In this document: positions 39,597-52,303 of the stretch, one piece after another
Layout: each line of letters starts with the position of its first letter
Position numbering within the stretch: the stretch's first letter is position 1
Assembly (NCBI GenBank): GCA_030562195.1
Contig: JAUJPP010000007.1
Location: 4,526,001 to 4,590,000 of the forward strand
DNA: 64,000 nucleotides
Direction of reading: 5' to 3'
From: Nipponacmea schrenckii
Taxonomy: Eukaryota; Mollusca; Gastropoda; Lottiidae
Notes under the pieces: generated by a model
Told to the model about the DNA's origin: nothing
Seen by the model: only the letters and a program-made list of their open reading frames with translations
Database searches by the model: none
Translations under genes and position numbers: made by a program

Positions 39597-41258
39597 TCAG
39601 TAATAAGAGTCATTGACTGGGCTTCTAAAGCAATCTCCACATTTCCCTCTGGTATGGTTTGTTTTGATGGCAGGTAATGGACATTTTACTGTTTAGTTTG
39701 GTAATGTAAAGTAAATTTGAAAATCCATTTTTTTTAAATTGATACCTTCAATATGAAATAGAAATAAGTATTTTTTGTCAATCTTTTTTTAGAGAATAAG
39801 AAGTTATATTGAGTTTTATGTATTGATTTTTTATCATTTCTTGTAATTAGCACACTTGGGATGTTGTTTTAATCTTTACCATCTCTGTCCATAATGTTGA
39901 TGTAATGTTTGAATGAAAATGAAATGAAATGCATTAAAGGTGCATTAGCACCAAATTTAATGGTTAAGAAACTTATTCAGTCAGGATGAAGCATGTTTGT
40001 TTTAGTATTTTCAAATTTTTCTCATTTAATTTATAGTTCATATTTAAAAAAACTTCTGTCATTAGAATGAAAAATGCACAATAACTGCCACATTTTGATA
40101 GAAATATCAATGTTTTGACTTAACCAAATTCTCTGTAATATATTTTCAAGTTGACTGTAGTGTTATGTGCAATCACTGTCAGGTGGAAATATTAAACTGA
40201 TGATACACATAATGGCGGTCATTTTTTTTTTTTAAAGCCAGGGCTAGAATTACACATAAAGAGTCTAGTAGCGCTGTGGAGACTTGAAGCATGTCAAGAA
40301 GTATGAATTGACTAAGTTTATACTGTTATTCAATTAGAAATACACATGTATATAAGTATTTTTATTCCACTTATTTAAAACATAATTTAAGGAAATAGTG
40401 ATCAAAGTATTTGCTTTACAGACTGCCTCTTATATTAAACATCTCCAAAATCAAAACCACTGAAATTGTTTTTACTATTTAAACATCAATGGTATGGTTT
40501 GGTTGGATTGTAGAACAACCAAATGATCTTTATTGTGTATATGACATTGATCTTTAGCAAATATTCAAATGACTTTATCCTGTAAACACACAATTCATCC
40601 AACTGTTATAATGTGTGTTTGTTACATTAGGGACTGAGGTTTTGGATAAAGCTGAATAGTTTCAATAAATATATATTTGCTACATGAAACACAGTTACAG
40701 GCCAAAAGCTTTTGACAGGATGTCATTTAATGAAAACAAAATAGTGTATTTTTGTCTCAAACTTTCAAACTGTCTGAATATGAATTAATCAAGACAACAA
40801 ACACAGAAGCATGAGTTAATGTTATTAGTTAGTCTTACTCTTTATAAATCACTTCATGTGCCATTCTTCATTATAATTATTTGTTGAAGTTATTAAACTA
40901 ATTTTTTTCCTGAGATACTTGTGTCATTTGCCCCTCTAATATTTGACATCATTTTGATCATGGAAGATTGTTTTCCCCGATTGCTATCTTCTTGCATATT
41001 ATTTCAATAACTGAATGTCAGTTTAACTTTATCAAGATTGAACCACAAAGGACATCTTCATCAATATCATCCAGACAGACAAATTTATTCTAGGAAATCT
41101 TCTCTTGTATAAATTGCGCTGAATAACATAAGTAATCTAGAATATAAAAAAATGATATGTTTCATGGGCATTGGGTTATGTTTAGGTATAAAATGGATTA
41201 CCACAAGCACTCAACATTTTTCATTGATGTGATAACTTTCAGTCAGTGAAATAATGAA
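39597..41258. other. Tail-to-tail region between SLC66A2 and AIRIM
   Basis: AT-rich, no coding frame. An AATAAA at about 40665 could end the SLC66A2 transcript and a minus-strand AATAAA (TTTATT near 40530) the AIRIM transcript, which would make the two 3' ends overlap. This is unconfirmed. Confidence 0.4.
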
Positions 41259-42196
41259 TTACTTATCTATCAAATAATTACCATTGATGTTGTCTAATAA
41301 TTTTTTTTCATCGTTTGTCCACAATGATAGTAAATTATCTGATGTTATAGTATCTGAAAACATCATCTCTTCCACTATAAACTTTTTACAGTGATACCTA
41401 AAATTGAATCAAGGAAAATAACTAGGTCCCATGTGTAGCAGCCCAGTTGAGTGGTGTCTTGGTTATGCTTGTCATATAAAGTATTGGGAAAGGATATAGA
41501 GAAAACCATTTTTGTAACAATCTTGTTTGTTCGTTCGTTCGTTTTTATTGGTTGAAATCTAACTTACTCATCAAATAAATATATTTTTAAAATTTGAGAA
41601 AGGATACTGTTGATACAATGATTGTTCTATATTATATAAATATTCCATCATCTGTGATAGTGTAGGATAAACAATATTACATCTTGTCATTATCTCCAGG
41701 TTTAACTCTGTTTTATTATTATTATACATCTTCATCACATTATGATATTGTTGTGATACTTTAGAATGACATTCTTTATACTCATCACTGAAATTATAAA
41801 ATTATTCAATAATTACATCCACTATTTAAATTCCTGCAATAGTAGGTTAGTTGGTAGCCAACAGTTTATTAATGTTCCTTCTGCAGTCCATCAATATCAC
41901 TATGACAATAAGGTATTTGGATGTACTCACAGTTTCGGTGATATTCCACATAATTTTGCTTCTATGTCTTCAATAATTTTATGCTGTAATTTTTCTATAA
42001 GGTCAGGGCATACTGAATTAAATGGTAATTCTATCAAGGTAGTGTTGACACAATGTTCATATTGTTCTAACATATTACATAATGAATTGATAATTATGTG
42101 ACATTCTATATTAGTATTTGTCAATTCTTGACATATCTGATTAACAACATCAAAAGATTTTTGTAAACCAAATTTCATCTTTAATTCTTCTATTAT
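41259..42196 (-). CDS. AIRIM: AFG2-interacting ribosome maturation factor (C1orf109 family), 3 coding exons
   Basis: Human AIRIM is a subunit of the 55LCC complex with AFG2A, AFG2B and CINP, needed for late 60S maturation. Exons (minus): 42196-41931, 41787-41608, 41397-41259. Phases agree. The ATG at 42178 gives 188 aa (human 203). The exon opens 18 bases earlier after ATATTTTAG, so an upstream exon could supply another start. Shared pattern with the human protein: LQKSFDVVNQICQEL near the start, CPDLIEKLQHKIIEDIEAKL, PTLSQMMEYLYNIEQ followed by a tyrosine/lysine-rich helix, and a final LLSLW...DEKKLLDNI. Mostly helical. Identification rests on this residue pattern from memory. Confidence 0.8.
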
Positions 42197-42309
42197 CTAA
42201 AATATAGAAAGTGTTTAATAATAGCAACTTAAACTGACTAGATGGACTTGCTTATATGTCATTCGAGAGACTAGCCGTCTGTTATCAGAAACAAAAATCA
42301 AAGTCAATT

Positions 42310-42454
42310 CTTGAATGAAACACAGAAGAAATCTTTATGGATTACAGATCCGTTTGATCTGCTTGTTATTATTGAAACGTAGCAGTACTAATAAACAATA
42401 GTTGTAATCCATATAAAGACTTCTTCTAGGTTCTGTTAAAATCCATTCAAGGAT
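42310..42454. repeat. Hairpin-forming inverted repeat, arms about 40-50 bp
   Basis: The left arm (42310-42347) reads TTGAATGAAACACAGAAGAA then ATCTTTATGGATTACA. The right arm (42402-42454) is its imperfect complement, TGTAATCCATATAAAGACTT ... ATCCATTCAA. The loop is about 55 bp. It is likely a small foldback MITE just upstream of AIRIM. Confidence 0.6.
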
Positions 42455-45400
42455 CTCGAATGAAGATGTCACTGTACATGACTAAAATCTCTTGAATGAC
42501 TATTACAGGGACACTAAATTTAAGTAAAGTGGGTTAATTGTACAAAATGCGTTAGGCTATTTGGCAGTCAAACAGGTTATTCTACATAAGATTGTTTTTT
42601 TTCTACCATTGTCCATTGGCTAATTTATATTGAGAGTTATTCTTCCATTCCCAACATTGAATCGGAGTTTCAATGTAAAATACCGTCTGGATAATCTATC
42701 CTATATAAAAGGTCGCTGAACCGGATTTACAAGAAGTAAACAGATCATCATTCTGGATAAAGGTACATCTTAATAAAGCTATTTTGGGCCAACTGTATTT
42801 TCTTTACCAAATCAGAAATAACAATATCAAATCTTTCTTGAAATATTTGAAGGTTAGTATCTTTTCTCTGTGTTTCCACCCAACATTGGCTAAGCATATT
42901 ATTTTTATGATTGTAACCTATAAATTAGGCCTACATATTTACTCGTTATAAATTACGTATTCACTCGTTATTAAGTTAATGAGAAATCTTTTTTTTGTTA
43001 CGTCATGACCTGGAATATTGAAGGATGAGGATCTTAATTAATTTATTTCTCTGTCTTCACACCTTTGCTTAGCTATTGCAGGCTAACTCATAAGGGAACT
43101 GGCTCAGATAAAACTAATTCCGAGTCTTTCTCAACTTTATTATTGTAATTCTAATGTAAATGTAAGCTAAGAAACACCCTGTAGGCTACTGTAATACTAA
43201 TTTACACAATAAGATCTTATAACAAATATTATACAATTAAAACATATCAAACAATATTAATATCTTCACAGTTTACAGTAGACATAACCAAATATCTGTC
43301 AAGTTTGAGTGAAATTAAAATTTTACGTTTCCCTTTAAAAATATAAAATTTCAATCACTCTTCTGGCAATCAAAGTCTAGTTACCCCAATACTACAATTA
43401 CCCAAGATAATCCAAAACACACATACCTGCTGAAAGATGTTCCAAGATGAAATACACTACACATGTAGAATGGAGGCCAATATTAAGTACTTATGTGCTA
43501 TTTATAACTTAGAGATGCATTATTAAACTTTTTTTCACTAATTGTTAATGTCCTCTATTTACGCTTCTCAAGATGGTCAAGCAATGTCTGAATCCTGTCC
43601 GGAGTACGAGCTGATAATGGAAGTCCAATTTGACCTTTATTATTGTTTCCGACACACCTAGTCTCCTTCATCTTGTTGGCACATGCCCTCTGCCAAATTC
43701 TCTCATATACTTTCTTTGTGTCTTAACCACCAACTTTGTTGCAAAGTAGGCCATAATAAATAAAGTGCAATAACTATTATTCAGGTTAAAAGGTCACCAT
43801 AGGTAAAGGTAAAAAAATATGAGCCTTAATGGTTTGACAATTACTGAGAAAATTCACTCAGATTTAAACAGAAAAATCGAAATTCAAAAATTCACTGGAA
43901 TACTTTTCTGCGCAATCTTTTGGTTTTTCCAGAAATACTAAATTTATGTAAATTAGATTTAACCCTGAGGCCCCATTTTGAGTTTTACAAAAGTTAGTCA
44001 TATCAAGGTGGTGGGTGATCTATAACAGATCATCTGTTACTTCTGGTTCGGATTTTTTGAGTGGCAAATTAGAAATTTGTCACTCTTTGTTTTCTTAGAC
44101 TTTTTTTTTTTTTTTTTTTCTTGAAGCTTCCTAGCTCAACTCGAAAATAGAATAGAAATTTGGTTTGCGATAAGATACGTACTGGAATAGAAAATGAATA
44201 TTTATAACTTAAATTTTTATGCATGGAAGTGAGAAATTGCATAATAATAATTGAATAAGTGCATAACTTTGTTGCTAATTATCCGATCACTTTGAAAATT
44301 ACAGAATATAGAGAAGTCGCCTATAGAAATAAAAAGACATCATAAATATTTTTTTTACCACTTCCCTTTTTTGCGTGAGAACTTCCGGTTTTTCAGAACC
44401 ATGTTGGTTGACCCAACCTCTGGTGTATGTAAGAAATGAGTACAAAAGCTATATATATAAACTATCAGGCATAATTAGAACCCAATTAGAGGAAAAAATT
44501 CTAACCGGAAGTGAAACTTTAATATCACAGAACGGTGACATTTAGCAAAGTTTTAATATTAGTCCGCTAATTTTTCTCTCATTTGTACGATTTGGGTGTT
44601 TTTTGAAACCTAGTTACTTTATCTAAAATTTGTTGGGAACAGAATCTTCATTATCAAATTTAATCTTTTTTTAAGCCCGATTGATTTTTAAAAAAATTCA
44701 AAAGGCTTTATCAAGTGACCTTGACCTTCAATTACCATAATAATTTTTAAGTAAAATGTACTTGACCTGAGCTGTCCATGCATATGCTTATAATGGTTGT
44801 TAAAAGTTTGTTTTGAGTGTTTAAAAATTCAAAAGGCTATATCACGTGACCTTGTATCATGTGGCCCCATAGGTGTTGTTTGCCACTCTCAGTACTGTTC
44901 ACAGTTCTAGTTTATTTTAATATAAATTACTTAAGTAATATAATTACTTGTACCTAATTGCAAGATTAAATCTTTTAATATTTCAAAATTTAAGCGATTA
45001 AGGTCAAAACTGGAATTGATATTAAAGTTTTAAAAATTAATTTTAGCTTGCATTTTAAACATCTATCTGCCAATAAATTTTTTAGGTTGATTGAAATAAA
45101 ATTAAAGAAGTAGACAAAACCGCAAAAATTAAAAAAGTCAGCGACCAAGTTCAAAGTTTTATGTTTGAAAGTGCTATCTTGTAAACAGAAAATAAGAGTA
45201 ATAAATAAAATACATGCTATAAAAATTCTGACCCTTGTAAAATAAAGAGTTTATTATTATTAATAATTAATTAAAAATCTATGAAATGGCGTGAAAATAC
45301 ATTCATCTGATTTAGTCTCACAACTTTTGCAGGAGAAATGTAAACGGTTTCTATGTGGCAATTGTAGTTAAGGCTGGGTGCTCTGAGCAGAATTTGAAAA

Positions 45401-45729
45401 AATTTTTTAAAAAAACATTTCGAAAACAAAGCAGTTCAGAGAACGCTGCAAAAATATCAAAATGTTTAAAATGCACCTTAGCACTATAGACTCTGTTTTG
45501 GCGTATATCTCAAAGAATACTTAGTTATGTATAGTAGGTATAGTTGAGAATATTGAATGAATATTGACAGAAGTTTTACAAGGTGTGAATATATTATAAT
45601 GAATTGAATTTTCCCCTAAATTTAAAGAAAAAAATAATATATACATAATAATGTGGTAATACATAGACTGTAACACCTTTAAATTTATAAATACTGAAAT
45701 TTATACTTATAAACTTTTATATTTTTTAG
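42455..45729. other. Head-to-head region between AIRIM and the PLEKHB-like gene
   Basis: AT-rich. Contains a T19 run at 44101-44119 and recurrent TCACGTGACCTTG / AAGTGACCTTGACC motifs (about 44718 and 44845). GAGTGGCAAA (44060) and TTTGCCACTC (44879) are inverted relative to each other 0.8 kb apart. No gene was recognised. 5' exons of both neighbours may lie here. Confidence 0.4.
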
Positions 45730-48503
45730 ATGACAGTGGTAAAAGCTGGTTATTTGAAGAGACACAGCAGTAAGTGTAATTCAATTATGTAAAAGTCCAA
45801 GATATTAATTGATTAATTCAATAATTTGTATTTTTGTTGAATAAAATTAGGGAAAGTGTCTCTGTTATTTTATAATGAATAACCTTTATTCTTTAGAATT
45901 AGATTAAGTGTTATTTATACAAGTGTATGTCCTTTTGCTGTTTTTTTTTATTCTAGAGAGCTGGTTATCTGGAGGATGGAATCCGACATATTTAGAGTTA
46001 CGACCCGATTCTACCTTGCACATCTTTAAAAAACAGGGTGATGCAGAACCTAAAGCTAAAATTTATTTAAAGGTTAATAGTAATCAATTAATTTTGTTTG
46101 CGTTGTTAACCGGTTAAAGAACACAATCTGTATTGATAACAAGTAAACAATTATAATAGGTAACAAATCTTAGTCAACTCAATTTTTTGTCCAATCTAAG
46201 TTAGATTTCAAAAGTAAACTTAATGACGTAGTTATAGAAAAATTTGTCAGTGCAAAAAGCTAAACTATTTGAGTGGGGATACTATAGAAATTGTTGGCTG
46301 TCATCTGTTTAATTTTCTTTTACTTTACTTTTTTCAAAACAGGAAGTAAGCAAACATTTTGCTTATGGTGAACACACAAATGGATTACCAGATAGACCAT
46401 CACTACCTCCTGGATCCAGTACAGCCTTTTTATTAGCTATACCAGTTAAGCCCAGTCATAAAGCTAAAGTTTTCTGGTTTTTATGTCAATCTGAAGCAGA
46501 GTTACAGTAAGTTTCTTTAAGGTTGAATAGTCTGTCCAACACATTTCTTTGATTGTTTTATATTCCTACTTCCTATTATGGAAACTGAACAATTGTACAA
46601 CCATTTATTTATGTCCAGATCAAATGCAAATTATGGACCTTGTTCTTCAAAATACTTGCAATATTTATTGCAAAATTTTCATTAACCTATTTAACCGCCA
46701 AGCCTGAAGTGTTTTATTGGTCAAAGAGTCCTATTAATTCAGTTTACCAATCAAAACAATCCAAAATATTTATTGGAAAACCAAAGTGCATTTCGTGATC
46801 ACTGCTCATGGTGAATTTAATTTATTGTCTCAGAAAGTAAAAGTTTTAAGAAAACTTTTCATGCTGTTTTGAAAGTTTGTCTAAATTAAATCACATCTGC
46901 CTGTGTATCTTTACTTGACAAGCTATCATTTAAGTAAATAGTTATAGATTATTTTATTGATTTTAGTGATTGGATGGCTGCAATTGTTAGCACAGTAAGT
47001 AACATTTTGACTACCTTCTGGAAATATATGATCCACAAAGCAATTGTAAAGTACTAACTGAGAAGTTACATGGAAATAAGAAGATCTTTTTCATACTGAG
47101 ATGAAGTTTAATCCGAGGAAGGATTTATTAATGGAAGGATTTAATTAAACTATTTGCAGCTACCACCACCTAAAACAAAATCCAATAGTGGACCACCACC
47201 CCAATCACAAGCTGTTAATATTAATCCTGAAAAACGGTCAGATGTATCATCAGGCTATTATCCTCCACCACAGCAACCACAACCAGGAGCTCCTTTAGGA
47301 TTTGCTGGGTTTCAAGGTAAGAACATGAAATTCGTAACTGGTAGCGAAATGCAATTGTTCTTTTTCTTTTTTTCTTGTTATACTTGTGATTTATTTTATT
47401 TATTATTTATTTAAATAGTAAGCACTTGAAATAGAGAATAAAGTAAAGTGTACTTATGAATCTAAAGTTAATAATGGCATCAGATTGAAAACTTTTTTCA
47501 ATTTGTTATAGGAAACCCAATTTATAAAATTCATCTTTTTGTATTTCAGGATCACCTCAACCAGGATACCAACAGCCTTATCCACAACAGGGTGGCTATG
47601 GTCCCCAACCAGGTTATTCACCATCTCCTCAAGGCTATGCACCACCTCCACAAGGCTATGCCCCTCCTCCACAAGGCTATGCCCCTCCTCCACAAGGCTA
47701 TGCTCCTCAGTATCAGCAAGGTTATCCACAACAGGGATACCCACAACAAGGTTACTATCCTCAACAGGGTTATCCTCAACAAGGTTACCCGCAGCAACAG
47801 TATGGTAAGCATTTAGTGTGAGATATATGTTTTGCACATTTAGAAATTAAATACATTTCTTATATACAACATGCATTGCTGCTTTTGTGCTTGACTCCTG
47901 AAGTTTAAAAACAAGCAAATCAATAATCCTATTTAAGAACATATTTATATATCTGTAGTAGCTATTCACATTTCCCTTTTTTTAGGCAAATTGTAGTAAA
48001 AAAAATGTATTAAAATAATACCCAATACCTATATGGACTTTATGCAAAATTGCTGCTTTTCAGTGTTAGTTTGAAACCAGCTGTTACGTGAATTTAAACT
48101 AGGCTGACACTGAATGACATTTATTACGTATCTATATAGGGTATGGTCCACCACATGGTCAACAACCTAATGTAGTTTATGTACAACAGAAAGAGAAAAA
48201 GGGTGGTATATTAGGAGGAGGGAAAGCTGGTACAGCAGCAGGTATTTTTTTTAGCCTTAATCTTATATTAATTCTGGTATAGATTGTCTAACTGTGCATA
48301 CCTTTGTGGCCATTTGAAGACAACGTTAATACAAATATTTTTCTTGTCTTGCAGCTCTGGTTGGAGGAGCAGCTTTAGGATATGGTGCCTCCAGAATGTT
48401 TAATCCATTTGGTGGTTTTGGTTTCGGAAGGCATGGCAGTTGGAGTTCTTTTAGCAGTTTTGGTAGTTGTGGAAGTTTCAGTAGCTTTGGAAGTTTTGAT
48501 TAA
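45730..48503 (+). CDS. PH-domain protein, evectin family (PLEKHB1/PLEKHB2-like), 8 exons
   Basis: Vertebrate evectins bind phosphoinositide or phosphatidylserine on recycling endosomes and Golgi. Exons: 45730-45769, 45957-46072, 46343-46506, 46967-46994, 47160-47316, 47550-47804, 48140-48241, 48355-48503. Phases agree, 336 aa (human PLEKHB2 about 222). The PH domain spans residues ~4-113: [48 protein letters not shown] and HDWMAAIV with the conserved Trp in the last helix. Residues ~117-254 are rich in P, Q, G and Y with repeated GYAPPPQ and GYPQQ. A glycine/alanine segment ([17 protein letters not shown]) resembles the family tail. The end is F/S/G-rich. The PH residues that would decide lipid preference cannot be judged by eye. 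A 5' non-coding exon is likely, since the ATG directly follows an acceptor. Confidence 0.85.
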
Positions 48504-48928
48504 GGTTATAAAAACGCTCATTATGCTTCTAATTTACGCGTATGTTATCTCTGCCAAGAATTTTATTTACATGTCAAGTTTACTTTAGCATCATCAGGTA
48601 TAGCTCTTGTTTTAGACAGGGATTGCATATTTTCACTGATTTGAAAAATAGAATATTGTTTACCTTATGTATTTTAAATTTATAGACTATTTGAGAATCT
48701 CTCGATAAATTTAGCACTAGTTTTTGTTACGGAAAGTTAGATTTGTTTTTTTTCTAAGATAATTATGTAGATTGATATAGATAGATAATTGCTTTTCTGT
48801 AGAGAAAAATTCATCTTTAAAGATTAGATATGTATATACATGTAATGTTAATAATTTTAACAATATTATTCTGTATTTATTGGATGTGATATTTACGATG
48901 TGTTATGTATATACACTTTTATTATCAA

Positions 48929-48934
48929 AATAAA
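48929..48934 (+). promoter_or_regulatory. Candidate polyadenylation signal of the PLEKHB-like gene
   Basis: AATAAA about 430 bp after the stop, followed by a T-rich stretch. It is the best candidate in the presumed 3' UTR. Confidence 0.45.
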
Positions 48935-49909
48935 TTTATTTATGTCTTCAACTAAGATCATGCTGGAAATTAGAATATTAGTTACTTGAAAAAGTTTGAT
49001 GATGTTCTTATGAAAAATGCTGACTTTAAAACAAGATTATAGATCTGATTCATGTGTTCTATATATTAAATTTATTGTTATTTGATATTATTTTTATTTG
49101 TATGTAGTGTAAGTAGTAATGGACTGCATTGGTCTAGTTATTTGATTTTCAATTTATAATGCATAGAACTGTAAAGACAGGTTAATGTCAATAATATAAA
49201 ATATGTGCTGGACTATACCTCTAATGCGCAATTCACATTGCTTATGGGTGCTCAAGGTTTACTGTTACTATATGCTTAATGTTTGAAGAAGAAATACTTG
49301 TTTGATGTCATAATTGAAATTGGAGGCATTATCGATTTTTATCTGTATACCTTATTTTATGCAAAATACACATTACTATTTTTTGGGGATTTTTAAGAAG
49401 AGAGACTTAAACAGGTAAGCCGACTCAAAATTTCAGTAAGAAAGATTAAGTGATATTTTACTGCAAACTATAAGTTTTGTAAATATATGATATCATGATC
49501 TCTTCACATACAAAACTATGTACATGTATTGTTCTGACATGGAAATAACACACACCTACATAGTTCACAGCCACTTACATATCTGACTGAGGTTTAACAA
49601 ACCCAAGCAATTGTAAAATGAACCACAAGGTTTGATTCAAATATATAACCGGGTAGCATTCAGAGATTGTACGATTTAATCAAATCTGGCCATACATAGC
49701 TTCATACTGAGAACTTTAACAAAGTAAAAATAACAGCTTCGGAGTGAAGGAAATTTTTCATGACCCATGAAAAATGATTCAGTTTTCGAAAAATAGATGA
49801 CAAGACTGAGTTCCCTACACACAATGAGAAACAAACTATTACCTTTTAAAATACAGATGTGATGTCACCCTTTGTTTTTTGCGTACCAATATCCAACATA
49901 TTGGTACTG

Positions 49910-49975
49910 GCAAGTGGCCAAGAGTCCAATATTAAAGTCAATATTGGACTCTAAATATCAGCCACTAGCCCATAA
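49910..49975. repeat. Short nested palindrome
   Basis: AGAGTCCAATATT and AATATTGGACTCT form an inner stem (about 49920-49954). GGCAAGTGGC and GCCACTAGCC form an outer stem around it. Confidence 0.6.
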
Positions 49976-50314
49976 CGAATGGGGATTAGACTGACAACTA
50001 CTCACATTAACTTCACTCATACTTTATTCAGAGAACTAATCCAGGTTTCAAAATGTATATAGTGTTCAATGTTACGTCCAATTAAAACTTAAAGTTTATC
50101 TTCAAATCCTTACTTTCAAATGAAAAAGATAATTAATTATTCATTAGGGCGAAATCTGTCAGCATCGATTAAAGTTGAATTTCAAATCTTGTCAAATAAG
50201 CTTACCAATTGATAAATTAGGCGTTTTTTCATTGTTATTTTCGTGTATTCATAAATTATTTAACGTTATGTGGACACAGGAAGGTCTATCTGTGTTTTAT
50301 GGATAGTTCTGGTT

Positions 50315-50440
50315 AGCTAGGTATTTCCAACGTAATTAGGCCAATTATGAGTTAATTCGGGAATTATTAGACAAACTGAGAAAGTTTTCCCATTGATTAG
50401 AACGTCTTTACTTTTGATTTATATAAGTATTAAGGAATCA
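50315..50440 (-). repeat. Degraded fragment of the TTAA-flanked element
   Basis: AATTAGGCCAATTATGAGTTAATTC, spaced from CCCATTGATTAGAACG and TATATAAGTATTA, follows the same order as one end of copy 2 (33385-33478). Terminal repeats are not preserved. Confidence 0.5.
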
Positions 50441-50623
50441 AACAATGAAACTTTTTTCTAAACACCAGGTGCTGCCATATTGGTTGGTTCATTGTTATTG
50501 ACACATAGTCTGAATATGGATGATTCTTGTACTAAAGGGCTTAAATGTTTTGATTTTAGGTTTTGTTTGTAAATAAAACTCTAGTGAGTTTATAGTGAGC
50601 TGTTTTTTTGTTAATCTGTATTT

Positions 50624-50754
50624 TAAGTTGGTTAATGGATCTCAAGTTTGTCAATGCGTCTAATAATGACAATGACCGTATAACTCGGACCTTCGGTCCT
50701 CATCAACAGTCATTATTAGACTTATTGACAAACTTTCGACCATTAACCTATACT
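50624..50754. repeat. 131-bp foldback with ~46-bp arms and an inner GGACCTTCGGTCC hairpin
   Basis: The left arm carries GGTTAATGG, CAAGTTTGTCAAT and GTCTAATAATGAC. The right arm carries GTCATTATTAGAC, ATTGACAAACTT and CCATTAACC. The loop contains the perfect small hairpin GGACC-TTC-GGTCC (50688-50700). It looks like a small non-autonomous element or a structured site. Confidence 0.7.
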
Positions 50755-52303
50755 TGAAACTGACAAATTATATAATATACAGTATCTGTGGCAAGTATTG
50801 CTATGAGACCCTTTATGGCTTGTTTATCTTACATTTGACAATGCTAATTGCTCTTCAATCTTTTCCCTTTATATTCAACATTCTATTTCTATTAATAACA
50901 AATATACCATAAAAATTTATTTTGACATTTATACATGGAATACAATGATAAATATACAAAATGACAGGACAACACAACCAGTCAAACAACAATACCCGCT
51001 AAAAACAGTTTAAACAATCATACATAAGACATACATACTATATAAAATCACGAGTACACTATAAAACAGGCATTATCAAACAATCCCTTTAAAAATTACT
51101 AGTATATAAATTGATAACAATTTCTCAGTTAAAAAACTCTGTGTCTGATTATCTCAACTTCTGATAAAAAGCCATATTGGTGTTATAAATCACTCATCAC
51201 ACTCATTCACTGATTGAAACATAAAGCACTGATATCATGCATGACAATATATGGCAATTAAAGAGAACATGCATAGCAATTTATCTTCATTGCATCTCTG
51301 CTGGAAACTTTCAATCCATTCACTGGTATTTTATGTAAGGCTCTAATACCTTCATGAAATTTGGAATATTGTATGGGAATACATCTTTGTGTGGCCCTAT
51401 AACAGAATGAGCAAACCAGACATATTTTAGATCACTGATATAAAGACACAAAATTAACAATTTTCACCTAAAATTCAATGCATTGTAAAGTTAATCACTT
51501 CTCTCAAAATCCAATAATTATTAGCACTAAAATAGAGAAGTGTTTTGAGAGATAACTATATGAAATTATAAATAATATCATGATTAAAAACAAGTTACGA
51601 ACACACAAAATAATTAACAATAAATAGATTAAAAAGGTTTTGCACAAGTACCCTATAATTTTAACAATGCTGGCCATAAAAACATTCTTTTCCAGTTTGG
51701 AGTGCATTGTATTTTTAAAGTCAATTCAAATTTAATTTCATATACATGTATAAAAAGAAGGCAGATCTGTTCTTCAGCTGTCTTTCAGTTTTTCTATAAA
51801 AATTCATTGGATCACAAGAAAAAGATTTCATTAGAGGTTTTGATTTATGTACATTTTGACTGATAATTACAATAACTAGATTGCTTGAAGTATACATGCA
51901 GTATATATACACAAAATATATAGAAATATACACAAATTTCCCCCAAAACTAATCTAACTAGTCAAATTGGAATTCAAAGTCACCATGTTAATTTAAAAAT
52001 CATTTTCAGTTATAGTGTTTGGTTGAGCAGGTTTTGTCAAAAGCTGGATTAAAAACAAACTATTTTCAGTATTCTGTTGTCACCCTCACACCACCTTTAA
52101 CATATTTAGTTTCACTGGTTTGGACCACATACACTTGAAAGACGTGTTAATAACATTGTCCACACAATTCCTATTGCATCTAACAGCAGCCTGTAAGTTC
52201 GGTGTTCAACACACAAAAGCTGTATATGTTTTTATAAACAATGTATAACAAAACAAGTCTATAAATTAAGAACAATCAATAAGATGGAGGATACAGTTAT
52301 ACG

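Larger units (their letters stand above)
48935..52303. other. Tail-to-tail region between the PLEKHB-like gene and TRPC4AP
   Basis: AT-rich non-coding DNA with small palindromes (49910-49975 and 50624-50754). A degraded match to the TTAA-flanked element lies at about 50315-50440. A minus-strand AATAAA (TTTATT at ~50918) could end a 1.4-kb TRPC4AP 3' UTR. Short open frames are low-complexity. Confidence 0.45.

Noticed and set aside
44060..44895. GAGTGGCAAA and TTTGCCACTC as possible terminal repeats of an 0.8-kb element
   Set aside because: The inverted match is only about 10 bp and no target duplication or second copy was seen.
47454..47837. Minus- and alternate-frame open frames across the GY/P/Q exon
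   Set aside because: Shadows of exon 6 of the PLEKHB-like gene; its repeats keep other frames open.
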